A stretch of 64,000 nt of DNA, taken from assembly GCA_020443075.1 (NCBI GenBank), contig JAGRIU010000060.1, positions 22,632 through 86,631 on the forward strand. The letters are read 5' to 3'. Origin of the DNA: Alphaproteobacteria bacterium (GTDB taxonomy: Bacteria > Pseudomonadota > Alphaproteobacteria > Micavibrionales > Micavibrionaceae). Below the pieces are notes generated by a model. That model ran no database searches. It saw nothing but the letters and a program-made list of their open reading frames with translations, and was not told where the DNA came from. The stretch's first letter is position 1; each line of letters starts with the position of its first letter. Shown here piece by piece: positions 48,882-59,618 of the stretch. The translations under genes and the position numbers were made by a program.

Positions 48882-49659
48882 TCTTTACATCCGTAGCGCA
48901 TTGATTGAGACGCCGGATGTTTTTCACGGCTTTTTTAAACGCACGCAAGGCCATAGCCAAGGTCTTTACGCAGGGCTAAACTGCGGTGCGGGCTCCAACG
49001 ATGACCCGCAATCTGTGGCGCAAAATAGAGCCGTTGTCGCCAATACTGCCGGGTGCGCGCCGGAAAACCTGCTGAGTGTGCACCAGATCCACAGCCCTAC
49101 ATGCATCTATATTGAGAAAAATTGGGGCGTTAATCCACGTCCACAGGCCGATGCGATGGTCACGGACAAGCCGGGACTGGCGCTGGGCGTTCTAACGGCT
49201 GATTGCGCGCCCGTTTTGTTTTACGGACAAACGAAGGATGGTGCGCCTGTCATCGGCGCGGCGCATTCCGGCTGGGGCGGCGCTCTGAAGGGCGTTCTCG
49301 AAGCCACGCTGGAGACGATGCAAGCCCGCGGTACGCTGCTTGAGAGCATTAAGGCCTGTGTAGGCCCGTGCATCGCGCAAGCTTCGTACGAAGTTGGAGA
49401 AAATTTCGCCGCCGCCTTCCTCGACGAAGACGAAGCCAATGAGCATTTCTTTATACCCGCTCGCCGCGAGGGGCATTTAATGTTCGACTTGCCGGGATAT
49501 TGCGCGGCCAAATTGGCGAAAAATGGCATCAAAAACGTCCAACTTATCGACTGCGATACCTATGCCGAAGAAAACGATTTCTTCAGCTATCGCCGCGCTA
49601 CGCACAGGGGCGAAAGCGATTATGGCCGACAGATATCTGCCATCATGATCCGGAAATAA
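48841..49659 (+). CDS. pgeF: PgeF/YfiH-type peptidoglycan editing factor (polyphenol oxidase fold)
   Basis: 272 residues from ATG 48841, with GGGAGC just upstream inside the previous gene. PgeF hydrolyses wrongly incorporated L-Ser from UDP-MurNAc peptides; some family members are purine nucleoside enzymes. Zinc ligands: His in LSVHQIHSP region, Cys in GVLTADCAPVLF, His in GAAHSGWGGALKG. The C-terminal SYRRATHRGESDYGRQIS is also typical. Confidence 0.93.
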   Translation: MNQTAKTSPQDLSDLYIRSALIETPDVFHGFFKRTQGHSQGLYAGLNCGAGSNDDPQSVAQNRAVVANTAGCAPENLLSVHQIHSPTCIYIEKNWGVNPRPQADAMVTDKPGLALGVLTADCAPVLFYGQTKDGAPVIGAAHSGWGGALKGVLEATLETMQARGTLLESIKACVGPCIAQASYEVGENFAAAFLDEDEANEHFFIPARREGHLMFDLPGYCAAKLAKNGIKNVQLIDCDTYAEENDFFSYRRATHRGESDYGRQISAIMIRK

Positions 49660-49691
49660 CGCCGCGATATGGATTTCCACGAAACCAACAC

Positions 49692-49721
49692 TTGATTTTT
49701 AGCCCCTTTATTTCCTATAGT
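49692..49721 (+). promoter_or_regulatory. Putative sigma-70 promoter of prs
   Basis: TTGATT (49692-49697) and TATAGT (49716-49721) are 18 bases apart, 61 bases before the prs start. Confidence 0.55.
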
Positions 49722-49782
49722 GCCCTCGAACGCTACGGGCGAATTGAAAACAGTAATAAAAATAAAGCGTTAGGGACTGCGC

Positions 49783-50715
49783 ATGAAACTTATCTCCGGA
49801 AACTCCAATCGCAATCTTTCCGAAGCCATTTCAGCTTATCTCGATGTGCCTCTGACACAATCCACGATTAAAAACTTTGCCGACCATGAAATCTTTGTCG
49901 AAATCATGGAAAATGTCCGTGGTGAGGATACCTTCTTCATTCAGTCCACTTCACGTCCCGCCAACGACCATTTGATGGAGCTTTTGATCGCGATTGATGC
50001 GCTCAAGCGCGGCTCGGCGCGCCGCATTACGGCGGTGATCCCGTATTTCGGCTATGCGCGCCAAGACCGTAAAACCGGAGGCCGCACGCCGATTTCCGCC
50101 AAGCTGGTGGCTGACCTGATCACTGCCGCCGGCGCGCACCGCGTGTTGACGATGGAATTGCACGCCGGACAAATTCAGGGTTTTTTCAATATGCCGGTCG
50201 ATAACCTCGTTTCTGGCCCCGTCTTCCAGCCGCATATTCAGGAAACTTTTGAAGGCGAAAAGCTTTGCATTGTTTCCCCCGATGTCGGCGGCGTTGTGCG
50301 CGCCCGTGCTCTGGCCAAGCGTCTGGGCGCCGATCTGGCAATCATCGATAAGCGCCGCGAAAAAGCCGGCGTCTCCGAAGTCATGCATGTCATCGGCGAT
50401 GTGGACGGTAAAATCTGTATTCTGGTGGATGATATCGTCGATTCCGGCGGTACGCTGTGCAATGCGGCGGGTGCGCTTAAGGAAAAAGGCGCGAAGCAGG
50501 TCTATGCCTACGTCGTTCACGGCGTTCTTTCCGGCGAAGCACTCAAGAAAATCGAAGCTTCGCCAATGGAAAAGCTGGTCATCACCGACAGTATCGCCGC
50601 CACGCCCGAAATGCAGGCCTCAAATAAAATCCAGCAGCTTTCCGTGGCCAACCTGATCGGCGAAGCCATTCTGCGCACCAGCGAAGAACGCTCGATTTCG
50701 GCGCTGTTTAAATGA
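49783..50715 (+). CDS. prs: Ribose-phosphate pyrophosphokinase (PRPP synthetase)
   Basis: 310 residues. Makes PRPP from ribose 5-phosphate and ATP for nucleotide, His and Trp synthesis. Marks: [20 protein letters not shown] (ATP flexible region), [26 protein letters not shown] and the PRPP-binding [11 protein letters not shown]. Has its own promoter; its stop codon abuts a repeat region. Confidence 0.97.
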   Translation: MKLISGNSNRNLSEAISAYLDVPLTQSTIKNFADHEIFVEIMENVRGEDTFFIQSTSRPANDHLMELLIAIDALKRGSARRITAVIPYFGYARQDRKTGGRTPISAKLVADLITAAGAHRVLTMELHAGQIQGFFNMPVDNLVSGPVFQPHIQETFEGEKLCIVSPDVGGVVRARALAKRLGADLAIIDKRREKAGVSEVMHVIGDVDGKICILVDDIVDSGGTLCNAAGALKEKGAKQVYAYVVHGVLSGEALKKIEASPMEKLVITDSIAATPEMQASNKIQQLSVANLIGEAILRTSEERSISALFK

Positions 50716-50815
50716 CGGGCAGTTTAGCGAGTGAAACGAGTTTAGCCAGCCCGTCATCCTGAGGAGGCGAATCCGACGAAGGATCTCGAAGAATTTCCTT
50801 GAAATTCTTCCGAAA
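50714..50815. repeat. Repeat cluster in the prs-rplY gap
   Basis: GACGGGC (50714-50720) and GCCCGTC (50749-50755) enclose a direct repeat of GTTTAGC. GTCATCCTGAGGAGGCGAA, a widespread dispersed repeat start, follows, then the perfect palindrome GAAGAATTTC-CTT-GAAATTCTTC (50788-50810). The element begins inside the prs stop codon. It could double as a prs 3' end processing structure. Confidence 0.75.
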
Positions 50816-50894
50816 AACCAGTATCCATCACTCCATTCGTAAAACTGGCCCAAGACCCCCCTGGAGGCGGGCCGTAACATAAAAGGAAAACGCT

Positions 50895-51566
50895 ATGTCT
50901 AAAAATTATGCTTTAGCAGCGGACGCAAGAGACCGGGCCGGTAAGGGGATCGCTCGTGCACTGCGCCGTGAAGGAAAAATCCCGGCCGTTATTTACGGCG
51001 ATAACAAAGAGCCTGTGACGATTTCGCTCTCTGAAAACGCCGCCAACGTCGAATATCGCCGCGGCCACATGTTCACGACGCTGTGCGATTTGAAAGTCGG
51101 CAATGACAAACACCTCGTTCTGGCCCGTGATATCCAGCTTCACCCCGTAACTGATATCGTGCAACATATCGACTTTTTGCGCGTAACGTCCAAAACGAAA
51201 ATCGCTGTTTTTGTTCCGGTTCACTTCATTAACGAAGAGCAGTCTCCGGGCTTGCACAACAAAGGGGTATTGAACGTCGTGCGCTATGAAGTCGAACTGC
51301 ATTGCTCGGCTACGAATATCCCCGAGCAAATCGAAGTTGATCTGGCTGGTAAAGAGCAGGGCGATTCTGTTAACATCAGTGATGCGACATTGCCCGAAGG
51401 GACAAAGCCTGTCATTGATAATCGTGACTTTACAATCGCCACCATCATGGCCCCGCGCAAGGCCGAAGAAGTTGAGCCGGCCGAAGGCGCAGAAGCTGAA
51501 GAAGGTGCTGAAGGTGAAGCTGCTGAAGCTTCAGCCGAAGGCGAAGAGGCTGCTGCCGAGGAATAA
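50895..51566 (+). CDS. rplY: Ribosomal protein bL25, general stress type (CTC form)
   Basis: 223 residues. Binds 5S rRNA. The N-terminal L25 domain has RDRAGKGIARALRREGKIPA and VIYG; the C-terminal TL5 domain follows (about 95-180), then a Glu/Ala acidic tail from about 190 typical of alphaproteobacterial CTC proteins. It precedes pth, as in related genomes. Confidence 0.95.
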   Translation: MSKNYALAADARDRAGKGIARALRREGKIPAVIYGDNKEPVTISLSENAANVEYRRGHMFTTLCDLKVGNDKHLVLARDIQLHPVTDIVQHIDFLRVTSKTKIAVFVPVHFINEEQSPGLHNKGVLNVVRYEVELHCSATNIPEQIEVDLAGKEQGDSVNISDATLPEGTKPVIDNRDFTIATIMAPRKAEEVEPAEGAEAEEGAEGEAAEASAEGEEAAAEE

Positions 51567-51673
51567 TAATCCTCATTTACCGTTACATAAAACGAACAAG
51601 GGAGGATTGACCGGATATGGCGCTCTTCCCTTTTTTGTCTTTAAAATCATTAACGCGAAAAAGCGAGCCTGCT

Positions 51674-52246
51674 ATGTGGCTATTTGTAGGGCTGGGCAAT
51701 CCCGGCGATAAATATGCGAAAAACCGCCATAACATCGGGTTTATGGCGATAGGCGCTATCGCCGATCACTCTGGTTTTCCGCCCTTTAAATCCAAATTCC
51801 AAGGGCTGCTCTCCGAAGGAGAGGTCGGCGGTGAAAAGGTTATTTTGCTCAAACCCCAGACCTATATGAACGAATCCGGCCAAAGCGTCGGCAAAGCGGC
51901 TAAATTCTATAAAATACCACCCGCGCGCATTATCGTCTTCCACGATGAACTGGATCTGGAGCCCTGTAAGATGCGCGTCAAAGACGGCGGCGGCGTCGCC
52001 GGACATAACGGCCTGCGCTCAATTAAGGCGCATCTGGGCACACCGGATTTTAAACGCGTGCGCATCGGCATCGGCCATCCCGGCGATAAAAACCGGGTCA
52101 GCCCCTATGTTCTGAGCGACTTTGCAAAGGCCGAAGGTCCATGGGTTGAAAAGATGATAGACAGCATCGCCCGTTACAGCGATTATCTGGTCAAACAAAA
52201 CGATGCGGACTTCATGACCCGCGTCGCCGAGAATATAAAAGCCTGA
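51674..52246 (+). CDS. pth: Peptidyl-tRNA hydrolase
   Basis: 190 residues from ATG 51674 ([20 protein letters not shown]). The upstream frame to 51617 is not needed. Releases peptides from stalled peptidyl-tRNA. The catalytic His is in [42 protein letters not shown] and GHNGLRSI are conserved. Confidence 0.96.
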   Translation: MWLFVGLGNPGDKYAKNRHNIGFMAIGAIADHSGFPPFKSKFQGLLSEGEVGGEKVILLKPQTYMNESGQSVGKAAKFYKIPPARIIVFHDELDLEPCKMRVKDGGGVAGHNGLRSIKAHLGTPDFKRVRIGIGHPGDKNRVSPYVLSDFAKAEGPWVEKMIDSIARYSDYLVKQNDADFMTRVAENIKA

Positions 52247-52265
52247 AAGTAAAGGAAAAACACTC

Positions 52266-53372
52266 ATGAGCGTCAATTGCGGGATCGTCGGTCTTCCTAA
52301 TGTGGGGAAATCCACACTCTTCAACGCCCTTACGGCCACAGCCGCCGCGCAGGCCGCGAACTTCCCATTCTGCACGATCGAACCCAATGTCGGCAAGGTC
52401 GGCGTACCGGATAAACGGCTTGATGACATCGCCCGCATAGCCGGCTCGGCCAAAACTATTCCCGCCCAGCTCGAATTTGTCGATATCGCCGGCCTTGTGA
52501 AGGGGGCATCCAAAGGCGAAGGGCTGGGCAACCAGTTCCTGAGCAACATCCGCGAAACCGATGCCATCATCCATGTGTTGCGCTGTTTCGAGGATTCCGA
52601 CATTACCCATGTCGAGGGCAGCGTTGACCCGATCCGCGACGCCGAAACCATAGAGACAGAGCTGATGCTCGCCGATCTTTCCAGCATCGAAAACCAGATC
52701 AACTCTCTGGGCAAAAAGGCTCGCTCCAACGATAAAATCGCCAAGGCTCAGCTGGAACTGGCCGAAAAGGTCAAAACCGCGCTGGAGGCCGGACAGCCCG
52801 CCCGCACAGTGGAGATCGACCGTAAAGACGCCGATCAGGTCCGTGCGTTCAAAATGCTCCAGCTCTTGAGCGCAAAACCGGTTCTTTATGTTTGTAACGT
52901 GTCCGAAGAAGACGCCGCCACAGGCAATGACTGGAGCAAAAAGGTCGAAGCGATGGCCGCAGAGCAGGGGGCGCAAGCGGTGGTCATTTGCGCCGCGATT
53001 GAAGCCGAAATCGCCCAGCTCGACAGCGCCGAGGAAAAAGCCGAATTTCTGGAATCCTTAGGCCTGCATGAGGCCGGACTGGACCGCATCATCAAGGCCG
53101 CATATACGCTGCTCGGCCTGCAAACCTATTTCACCGCCGGACCGAAGGAAGCCCGCGCCTGGACCGTGCGCATCGGCGCCAAAGCCCCGGAAGCCGCCGG
53201 CTGCATCCACTCAGACTTCGAAAAAGGCTTCATTAAAGCCGAAGTCATCGCCTTCGCGGATTACCTCAATGGCGGCGAACAAACCGCCAAAGAAACCGGC
53301 AAAATGCGCGCCGAAGGCAAGGAATACACCGTCCACGACGGCGACGTCATTTTGTTTAGATTTAATGTTTAA
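52266..53372 (+). CDS. ychF: YchF/OLA1-type GTPase/ATPase
   Basis: 368 residues. Walker [27 protein letters not shown] is the family switch segment; [24 protein letters not shown] replaces the NKxD motif, explaining ATP preference in the family. A coiled-coil insertion and a C-terminal TGS domain ([24 protein letters not shown]) complete it. Ribosome-associated regulator. Its stop overlaps the end of the convergent giant gene by four bases. Confidence 0.96.
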   Translation: MSVNCGIVGLPNVGKSTLFNALTATAAAQAANFPFCTIEPNVGKVGVPDKRLDDIARIAGSAKTIPAQLEFVDIAGLVKGASKGEGLGNQFLSNIRETDAIIHVLRCFEDSDITHVEGSVDPIRDAETIETELMLADLSSIENQINSLGKKARSNDKIAKAQLELAEKVKTALEAGQPARTVEIDRKDADQVRAFKMLQLLSAKPVLYVCNVSEEDAATGNDWSKKVEAMAAEQGAQAVVICAAIEAEIAQLDSAEEKAEFLESLGLHEAGLDRIIKAAYTLLGLQTYFTAGPKEARAWTVRIGAKAPEAAGCIHSDFEKGFIKAEVIAFADYLNGGEQTAKETGKMRAEGKEYTVHDGDVILFRFNV

Positions 53373-56300
53373 GGTGAATATGGGTCGTGCGCCATACCAT
53401 TAAGGGCGCCGAGCACAGAAGGTTCTACCTTATGTGTATATTCTGCATGAATCTTCTCAAGATCGGCATCTTTGATTTCTTGCGGACTCATATTCTCTAA
53501 ACCATGCTCAATGATTTGCTGAGCAATATGCGCAGTTGTGTTGATAGCTTCCATTTCTTTGAGAGCCTCTCTCTGCGCCGGAGCGCCAGCAAGGCTGTAT
53601 TTGGCGTAAAGTTGTTCGCGTAGATTTTCATCGCGCAGGGCAAAACCAATATGAATGGGTTGGTCAATGCCTTCAATATTAACGAAAGTTTCTGTCAAAC
53701 CGAATTTTTCTGCAATGGTGTCATAGAGCTTTGTGATTGCTTCGGTGCCGTAAGTCTCATGCAGGCGCTTGATTTGGGCTGCATCGGCCACGTAATCATT
53801 CAAAGATTCGGATATAAGAGCAGGCTTAAGCGCAATCGCCGCCGCCCAATCCAAATTGTGATCTTCCAGCAACTGGCCATAGAGATATGTTGTATAAAGT
53901 TCACCACCCGCACCGGAAAAATCGGCTGTGCTTTGTCCAATATGGTAATCCAAGGCACTTTCCAAATCCACTAATGCGTTTTCTTTAAGAAGACCTGCCG
54001 ACAACAAAGCGGGTGCGATATCATCCATGATGGTCTTTTTATCAGCATAAGCTACACCGAAACCAACGAGAGGCAATAGGCGGACCGTCAACTTTCCTGC
54101 TCCTTTTGCAAACTTCCAGGCGCCTCTCAAACCACCAACCTTTTCAAAGGCCCCGCCGGCAAGCTCTTTAACCGCTTTCAGATGTTGTTTGCCTTCGATT
54201 TTAAGGCGGGTTGCTTTGGAAGAGTCCTTAAACGCAACATCTCCGGCGTGGCCTTTTTTATCTGTATAGACAACGTCGGCATCTTTTGCAGATGTGCTGC
54301 TCCAGACATCGGCCTCGGTTAGGCCGTATCTCTTCATCGTTTTCTCGGCGTTGCGCTGCGCCGCAAGACGTTCATGATCCGTTGTCGAATCTCTACCCGC
54401 TATATCCAGATAGTGTCTGATCTTTTTCTTTATTTTTTCCAGATCAACGCCTTCTGCTTTGACTTTTTCCGGTTCGACGGCAGAAGGCTTAGGTGTTGAA
54501 GTTTTTTCATCAGTAACGTCCATACCTTTCGGAGCGTCTCTAACGACCGCAAGGTCTTTATTCGCCGAAGTTACTAAGGGTTTGGACGCATCGGTAGCTT
54601 TTAAGTGCTGACCTGTCGCACCTGACGGCGTGGCTGCTCCGCCGGAATGTCCGAATCTATCTTTTAAAGCACGTACACCTTTTGCGGGCAAATCGGCTAT
54701 TCCAATACCACCACTTGGCCAAGGGCCATTTTTGTCGAATTCCCCTTTGAGAGAGAGGTCAGGGTTTCCATCGCTTTGTAATACTGTTCCAGTCCCACCC
54801 GGCCCGTTCTGCGGTGCGTTCGCTGCCGCTGCGGCCTCTGCATCCATGCTGTTCAGCCCGTTTTCGGCGGCGTAGCCCTGCTGCTGCATACGGAATTTGC
54901 TGTTACGCGCTTCGCGGTAGTCATCCAGATGCAACCGGATATGATACATGTAGGCATTCGGGCGGCTTATGTCGTTCATGCCGTCCTGGAATTTCTTCAG
55001 CGCAGCCCCGCCGTCATCCAAAGCTTTTAGCTTCGCAACAACGTCTTCATATTTCAGATCGAAATTCGCCTGGCCGTTGGACCCGTCGTGGAAAAAGATT
55101 TCTGCGGCCTTGGGGTCGTCAAACACGCGCCCGTTGTAAATATCAATGGAATTATATTGCACATAGTTTTTGAGTGCAAAATCCAGTCCGCCGCCGCCAT
55201 ATTTGCCGTGGAAACCGCCGCTCCACTTACTGTTACCGTTTTCATCGTAGGCAACCCCGCCCTGAGCATTCAATTCAGGAGTGCCGCTGCGCTGCCAGAC
55301 GAAGCTGGAAGACTTCGGCTCATAGTAATTTTGCAGCAGGCGCGTATAGGTCGCGTTCCCTTCCAGCTCCGGATGGTATGTGTTCAAAATCGCGCCGAGA
55401 ATGACCTCTTTTTCATTGCTGTGCAGCGCGTTGTAATCGCTAGCACCTTCAACACGTTCAAGCAGGCCGTTTCTGATGTTTTCTTTCTGACTGTCGTAAG
55501 CTTTCGGATAACGGCGCTCGATCACGGCATTGATTGAGGCCTCGAGGTCCGCGCGGGTAATGAGGCTCTTACCTGCATCAAACAGAGCAACTTCTTCGTC
55601 CTTTTCCAGCTTGTGAATGGCATAATACCCGTCCGGCTTTTCATCGCGCTGCGGATCATACAGGTCACGAATGCGGTTTTTGAAGGTCTGATCGCTCAGG
55701 TCCGGCGTGCCCATAGAGCGGAACACGATATCGAAATCGCCTTCATACGGCATGAAGTAAACCGGCTTGCCGTCGCGCATATAAGTGCCGTTGATGGCGT
55801 CGGTGACGTGTTGCAAGATAGCGGCTTTTTCGGCTTCGCTCTTGGCGGCGATAGCTTCGTCGCTTTCACCGCTCAAAACCTTCAGCGCATAGGCGTCGAA
55901 TTTCATTTGCGCATATTCGTAAACCTGTTCGCGCGTCAGATAGGCCCGGCCGTTAGCATAGGCCAGAATGCTCTCTTTTTGCCCCGGAATGCTTTCGTCA
56001 TACAGCGAAGTCACCGCAATGCGCTCGCCCGCGCCCGCGCGGCGGATCGTGTCATACGCCCCTCTAGAGAAAAAGGAATCTCTGATATCGAACCCGGCCA
56101 GCAGATCACGGTGCGCCGACGGGCTGTAGTCGTTGCCGTTCATGTGATTGAACAGCCTGAACACGTCATAGGCTCTGTCAAAATCACGTTCGATCGCCCG
56201 CACGCTGTCCAGATCGGCCTCGACCTCGCTGCTCAAAACCAGCATGGAGGTAACAAAGGCGTCAATCTCGGCTTGTTTGACGCCCGCCGCTTTCAGCTTG

Positions 56301-58441
56301 GCGTTAAAAGCCGAGGCCTCAAATCCGCTTTTGCTAAAAGCGTTATTGCCGACCAGTTTAAGGGCTTCTTCCCGAAGCTCTTTCTCTTCATGCCCGACGG
56401 ATCTTAAAAAATCGCCGATTTTCTTTTCAAAACGGCTATTAATCCGCGTCTCATGTTCCGTGATGTCTTTTTTTAGACCTTGCGTGACCATGTCCATATA
56501 GGCGGTAAAGGCAACATGCGGGTCATTCACATCCAGCTTGACGCCTTGGACATCGGTTTTGCGCTGGTTGGTCTTTGGATCAATTTCAAAGGCGTAAATA
56601 TCTTCGTCGCTGGCGCCAATTTCAAAGTACTTGCCGTTAATCTGAACGCGGTTGTTATTCCGGGCCAAATAGCCTGTCGGATCGTTTTTGATCAGGTCTT
56701 TGACGTAATTTTCGACAACGAAATTCGTCCCGTTCTCGTAAAAACCGTTTTGCGGATAAATGTCAAAATCTTTTTGGACATTGATCACCAGTTGACGGAA
56801 CTCTCCGCTATACAAAGCCCGCAAATTGGCGCTGAGGCGCTTTTCCGCATCGGATGGCTCGGCTACTGTGCTCGTAGCCGGTTGCGCGGACGCAGGCGCC
56901 GGAGGCGTAAGGCCGGGCACATATTGAGCCAGATTCGGGTTTTCGGCTTTAAATTTCTGCCCGGCAGCGCCCAGCGATGCGAATTCCTTTGATACGAAAT
57001 CATTCAGGAAATCGGTTTTAACCTGCGGATCAATTTGATCGTCGTTAAGCCCGCGAACGCTTTGATCAAAAACAAGAACCGAGAAAATATAAATCAGATC
57101 GTCAAAATCCGTATCGCCGCGGTTAATCAGGGACGTGCGAACCTTATCCAGATCCTCGCGCGTAATTTTATCGCCTTTTTGCCCGTCAATTTCATCCAGA
57201 CGTTGCGCAAAAACGGCGCGCATGTTGTTCTTGAACGCTTCGGTTAGATCTGGATGGAGCATAGCCGCATGCGCCGAATCTTTTAGAGGTCCGCCGTTCG
57301 CATCGCTCTCCAGCGCCGCGCCCGCCGTCGTCATAAAGCTAAAGCCTTGCTCGCCCTGCGCATCATGTCTATAGCCCAGATGCACTAAGCCTTGTTTGGT
57401 TTTTATCTCGATCGTTTTTTGATCGGGCAGCAGGGTAAAGGGCCGCGGGTCGTCGGTTATTTCCAGTTCCTCGACTTCCGCCGGAGCCTGCGCCAGAGCC
57501 TCTGCCACATTTTGCCCTTGCGGCTGTGCTGGTTGCGCCTGTGTTTGCGCCGAAGTCGCCGTTACAGGCGCCTGTGCTTGAGTTGTAGCCGGAGCAGGGG
57601 CCGCAGGCGCGGTCGTCAATTCCGGATGTTTTTCGACAAATGTCTTCAAAGCCTCCTGATACATAACGATATTTCTTTCCATACCGCCCATCAGATTATT
57701 GTAGTTTTCATCATCAATCGCCCCGGCGATATGAACCGCTTCAAGGGCTTGATAAAAAGCCGGAATAGACAAAATGTCTGTCAGGTTATTCGGATTAACG
57801 CGCCCGATTTGGCCCAAAAAGCCTTCACGGACATTGCGTACATCACGCAGGCTGATTTGATCTTCCAGATCACGATCCGTAGCCAGCAACCGTCCGGCTA
57901 TGATCGAGCTCAAGCCCTCAATGACGGCGGCCTGAGCGTTTTGGTTAAGCATCAAATATCTGTTAATCTCTGTTTCCACAGCTTTGGCTTCCTCAGCACC
58001 TAATGTTTCGAGCTTTTGCCCGTCGGCTGTCATATAGGAAAAGCCATTCTCGGAATCAGGATTAATGGCGCCGTTCCAATAGGAATTATACTGAATCAGA
58101 TAGGTGTTTGCCCCGACTTGCAACGGAATGGCGTTGGCGTTTAAGCCTGCGTTGATAAAACCTGTTGCTTGCACATAGGCCAATAACGGGCTGACATTTT
58201 CTTGAAAGCCGTTTACGAGATCCTGATTGCCGAATGTGTTCAAAATCGAGGCAACATGCTCTGAGACTGCGAACAAAGTTTCAACATCAATATCCGCCGG
58301 AATATCGCCGTTCAAAAGATATTGATCACGGTTCGGTGCATCCGCAGGAATAAGCGCATTAATCGCTACGCGGTTCGTGTTGATCCACGTGCGGGCTTTC
58401 TCTACATAGGTGGCTTGCACATCTGGCGGATTAACGCTCAT
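53369..58441 (-). CDS. Giant modular protein of unknown function, 1690 residues, with EF-hand-like loops and a DUF2786 domain
   Basis: Begins at ATG 58441 with GAGGG upstream. No signal peptide and only one short hydrophobic stretch ([15 protein letters not shown], about 1449-1463), so probably soluble. N-terminal modules are separated by Pro/Ala/Gln linkers (about 275-310 and 510-530) and are partly repeats: [14 protein letters not shown] (133-146) against [14 protein letters not shown] (366-379). [12 protein letters not shown] (189-200) aligns with [12 protein letters not shown] (419-430), and similar [10 protein letters not shown] and [10 protein letters not shown] occur near 828 and 955. 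A Gly/Ser-rich linker lies near 1215-1290. [16 protein letters not shown] to [11 protein letters not shown] (about 1330-1379) is a DUF2786 domain. It has a strong promoter and CtrA-like boxes. Related to the 512-residue protein at 20.2 kb. Function unknown; no catalytic motif recognised. Confidence 0.85.
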   Translation of the reverse strand: MSVNPPDVQATYVEKARTWINTNRVAINALIPADAPNRDQYLLNGDIPADIDVETLFAVSEHVASILNTFGNQDLVNGFQENVSPLLAYVQATGFINAGLNANAIPLQVGANTYLIQYNSYWNGAINPDSENGFSYMTADGQKLETLGAEEAKAVETEINRYLMLNQNAQAAVIEGLSSIIAGRLLATDRDLEDQISLRDVRNVREGFLGQIGRVNPNNLTDILSIPAFYQALEAVHIAGAIDDENYNNLMGGMERNIVMYQEALKTFVEKHPELTTAPAAPAPATTQAQAPVTATSAQTQAQPAQPQGQNVAEALAQAPAEVEELEITDDPRPFTLLPDQKTIEIKTKQGLVHLGYRHDAQGEQGFSFMTTAGAALESDANGGPLKDSAHAAMLHPDLTEAFKNNMRAVFAQRLDEIDGQKGDKITREDLDKVRTSLINRGDTDFDDLIYIFSVLVFDQSVRGLNDDQIDPQVKTDFLNDFVSKEFASLGAAGQKFKAENPNLAQYVPGLTPPAPASAQPATSTVAEPSDAEKRLSANLRALYSGEFRQLVINVQKDFDIYPQNGFYENGTNFVVENYVKDLIKNDPTGYLARNNNRVQINGKYFEIGASDEDIYAFEIDPKTNQRKTDVQGVKLDVNDPHVAFTAYMDMVTQGLKKDITEHETRINSRFEKKIGDFLRSVGHEEKELREEALKLVGNNAFSKSGFEASAFNAKLKAAGVKQAEIDAFVTSMLVLSSEVEADLDSVRAIERDFDRAYDVFRLFNHMNGNDYSPSAHRDLLAGFDIRDSFFSRGAYDTIRRAGAGERIAVTSLYDESIPGQKESILAYANGRAYLTREQVYEYAQMKFDAYALKVLSGESDEAIAAKSEAEKAAILQHVTDAINGTYMRDGKPVYFMPYEGDFDIVFRSMGTPDLSDQTFKNRIRDLYDPQRDEKPDGYYAIHKLEKDEEVALFDAGKSLITRADLEASINAVIERRYPKAYDSQKENIRNGLLERVEGASDYNALHSNEKEVILGAILNTYHPELEGNATYTRLLQNYYEPKSSSFVWQRSGTPELNAQGGVAYDENGNSKWSGGFHGKYGGGGLDFALKNYVQYNSIDIYNGRVFDDPKAAEIFFHDGSNGQANFDLKYEDVVAKLKALDDGGAALKKFQDGMNDISRPNAYMYHIRLHLDDYREARNSKFRMQQQGYAAENGLNSMDAEAAAAANAPQNGPGGTGTVLQSDGNPDLSLKGEFDKNGPWPSGGIGIADLPAKGVRALKDRFGHSGGAATPSGATGQHLKATDASKPLVTSANKDLAVVRDAPKGMDVTDEKTSTPKPSAVEPEKVKAEGVDLEKIKKKIRHYLDIAGRDSTTDHERLAAQRNAEKTMKRYGLTEADVWSSTSAKDADVVYTDKKGHAGDVAFKDSSKATRLKIEGKQHLKAVKELAGGAFEKVGGLRGAWKFAKGAGKLTVRLLPLVGFGVAYADKKTIMDDIAPALLSAGLLKENALVDLESALDYHIGQSTADFSGAGGELYTTYLYGQLLEDHNLDWAAAIALKPALISESLNDYVADAAQIKRLHETYGTEAITKLYDTIAEKFGLTETFVNIEGIDQPIHIGFALRDENLREQLYAKYSLAGAPAQREALKEMEAINTTAHIAQQIIEHGLENMSPQEIKDADLEKIHAEYTHKVEPSVLGALNGMAHDPYSP

Positions 58442-58505
58442 TTACACCCTCGAAATTATTACACTCTATTCACCGTAAAAATCGGTTCTTCTTATCGTTA
58501 AGCAC

Positions 58506-58534
58506 AATATACACAAACAAAAACCTAAAGTCAA
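58506..58534 (-). promoter_or_regulatory. Strong sigma-70 promoter of the giant protein gene
   Basis: On the minus strand TTGACT (58534-58529) and TATATT (58511-58506) are 17 bases apart, about 65 bases before the start codon. This is the best promoter match in the window. Confidence 0.75.
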
Positions 58535-58557
58535 ATTTTTTCTTATATTTCAGTATG

Positions 58558-58598
58558 TTAACGATTTGTTAACCATTTAAAAACCTTTTGTTAACCAT
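58558..58598. promoter_or_regulatory. Three phased CtrA-like boxes
   Basis: TTAACGAT (58558), TTAACCAT (58569) and TTAACCAT (58591) start 11 and 22 bases apart, so all face the same side of the helix. The first two make a perfect TTAA-N7-TTAA, the CtrA consensus. They lie 24 bases upstream of the -35 box of the giant gene. They are less likely to serve ilvE, which ends here at a terminator. Confidence 0.7.
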
Positions 58599-58616
58599 TG
58601 CGGAGAGGAAAAAATA

Positions 58617-58640
58617 AGCCCCGCTGAAAGGAGCGGGGCT
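58617..58640 (-). terminator. Intrinsic terminator of ilvE
   Basis: AGCCCCGCT and AGCGGGGCT form a nine-pair stem with loop GAAAGG; on the minus strand TATTTTTTCC follows. It is about 30 bases past the ilvE stop and insulates the giant gene's promoter. Confidence 0.88.
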
Positions 58641-58671
58641 AAAATCAAGGCTTTAAGCCGTAAAATAGTGC

Positions 58672-59550
58672 TTAACGACGACCGTGGATCAAATCTTCAT
58701 ACAGGCTGTGCAGCTTTTGCGTAATCGGCCCGACGTTATAGGTCATCTCGTCGATTTTACCCACCGGCGTAATTTCAGCCGCCGTGCCGGTCAGAAAAAT
58801 CTCTTCGAACGAATCAAGTTCTTCCGGTTTAATGCGCCGCTCATCAACCGTGATGCCGGCCTCTTTAGCCAGCGCGATCACGGTCTGGCGCGTAATGCCG
58901 TTCAAAAAGCGATCGGCAATCGGCGTAATCAAAACCCCGTCCTTCACGGCAAAGAAATTCGCGCCCGTCGATTCGGCAACATAGCCCTCATGGTCCATCA
59001 TTAACGCATCGGTATAACCGGCCTTTTTAACCTCGACTTTGACCATGCAGCTCAGATTATAAAGCGAAGCTGTCTTGGCCGCCGTTGGCGCGCAGTTCGG
59101 CGAAGGCTTGTGCCAATGCGTTGTTTTCAGGGAAATCCCTTTCTTGCGCACTTCAGGATCAAAATAGCTGCCCCATTCCCACGCGGCGATCGCGACATGG
59201 GTTTGCGTACCCGCCACATCAATCCCCATCTGCTCGGCTCCGCGCCAGGCTGCCGCGCGAATATAGGCGTTTTCCAGCCCGTTAGCCTTCAAAACTTCTT
59301 CTTTGGCCCGGCAAATCTCCTCCGCGCTATAGGGCATATCCATATAGATAATAGAGGCCGACTTTAATAAGCGCTCGGAATGTTCGCGGCTTTTGAAAAT
59401 TTGACCGCTATAGACGCGCTCACCCTCGAAAACCTGCGTTCCGTAATGCAGGGCATGCGTCAAATAATGCACCTTGGCTTCGCGCCAGGGCATCATTTTC
59501 CCGTCCATCCATATAAAACCGTCACGATCGTCAAAAGGAATCAAAGCCAT
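58672..59550 (-). CDS. ilvE: Branched-chain amino acid aminotransferase
   Basis: 292 residues, PLP fold type IV. Last step of Leu, Ile and Val synthesis. Marks: HYGTQVFEGERVY near the N-terminus, the PLP Lys in PTAAKTASLYN, EGYVAESTGANFF, LNGITRQTVIALA and the LTGTAAEITPV loop. Divergent from the response regulator gene. Confidence 0.95.
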   Translation of the reverse strand: MALIPFDDRDGFIWMDGKMMPWREAKVHYLTHALHYGTQVFEGERVYSGQIFKSREHSERLLKSASIIYMDMPYSAEEICRAKEEVLKANGLENAYIRAAAWRGAEQMGIDVAGTQTHVAIAAWEWGSYFDPEVRKKGISLKTTHWHKPSPNCAPTAAKTASLYNLSCMVKVEVKKAGYTDALMMDHEGYVAESTGANFFAVKDGVLITPIADRFLNGITRQTVIALAKEAGITVDERRIKPEELDSFEEIFLTGTAAEITPVGKIDEMTYNVGPITQKLHSLYEDLIHGRR

Positions 59551-59618
59551 TTATACCCTCATATCCTCAAAGTATCTTTTCATTGAACCGCCATGCGTAA
59601 ACGCATACTTTAAGCACA

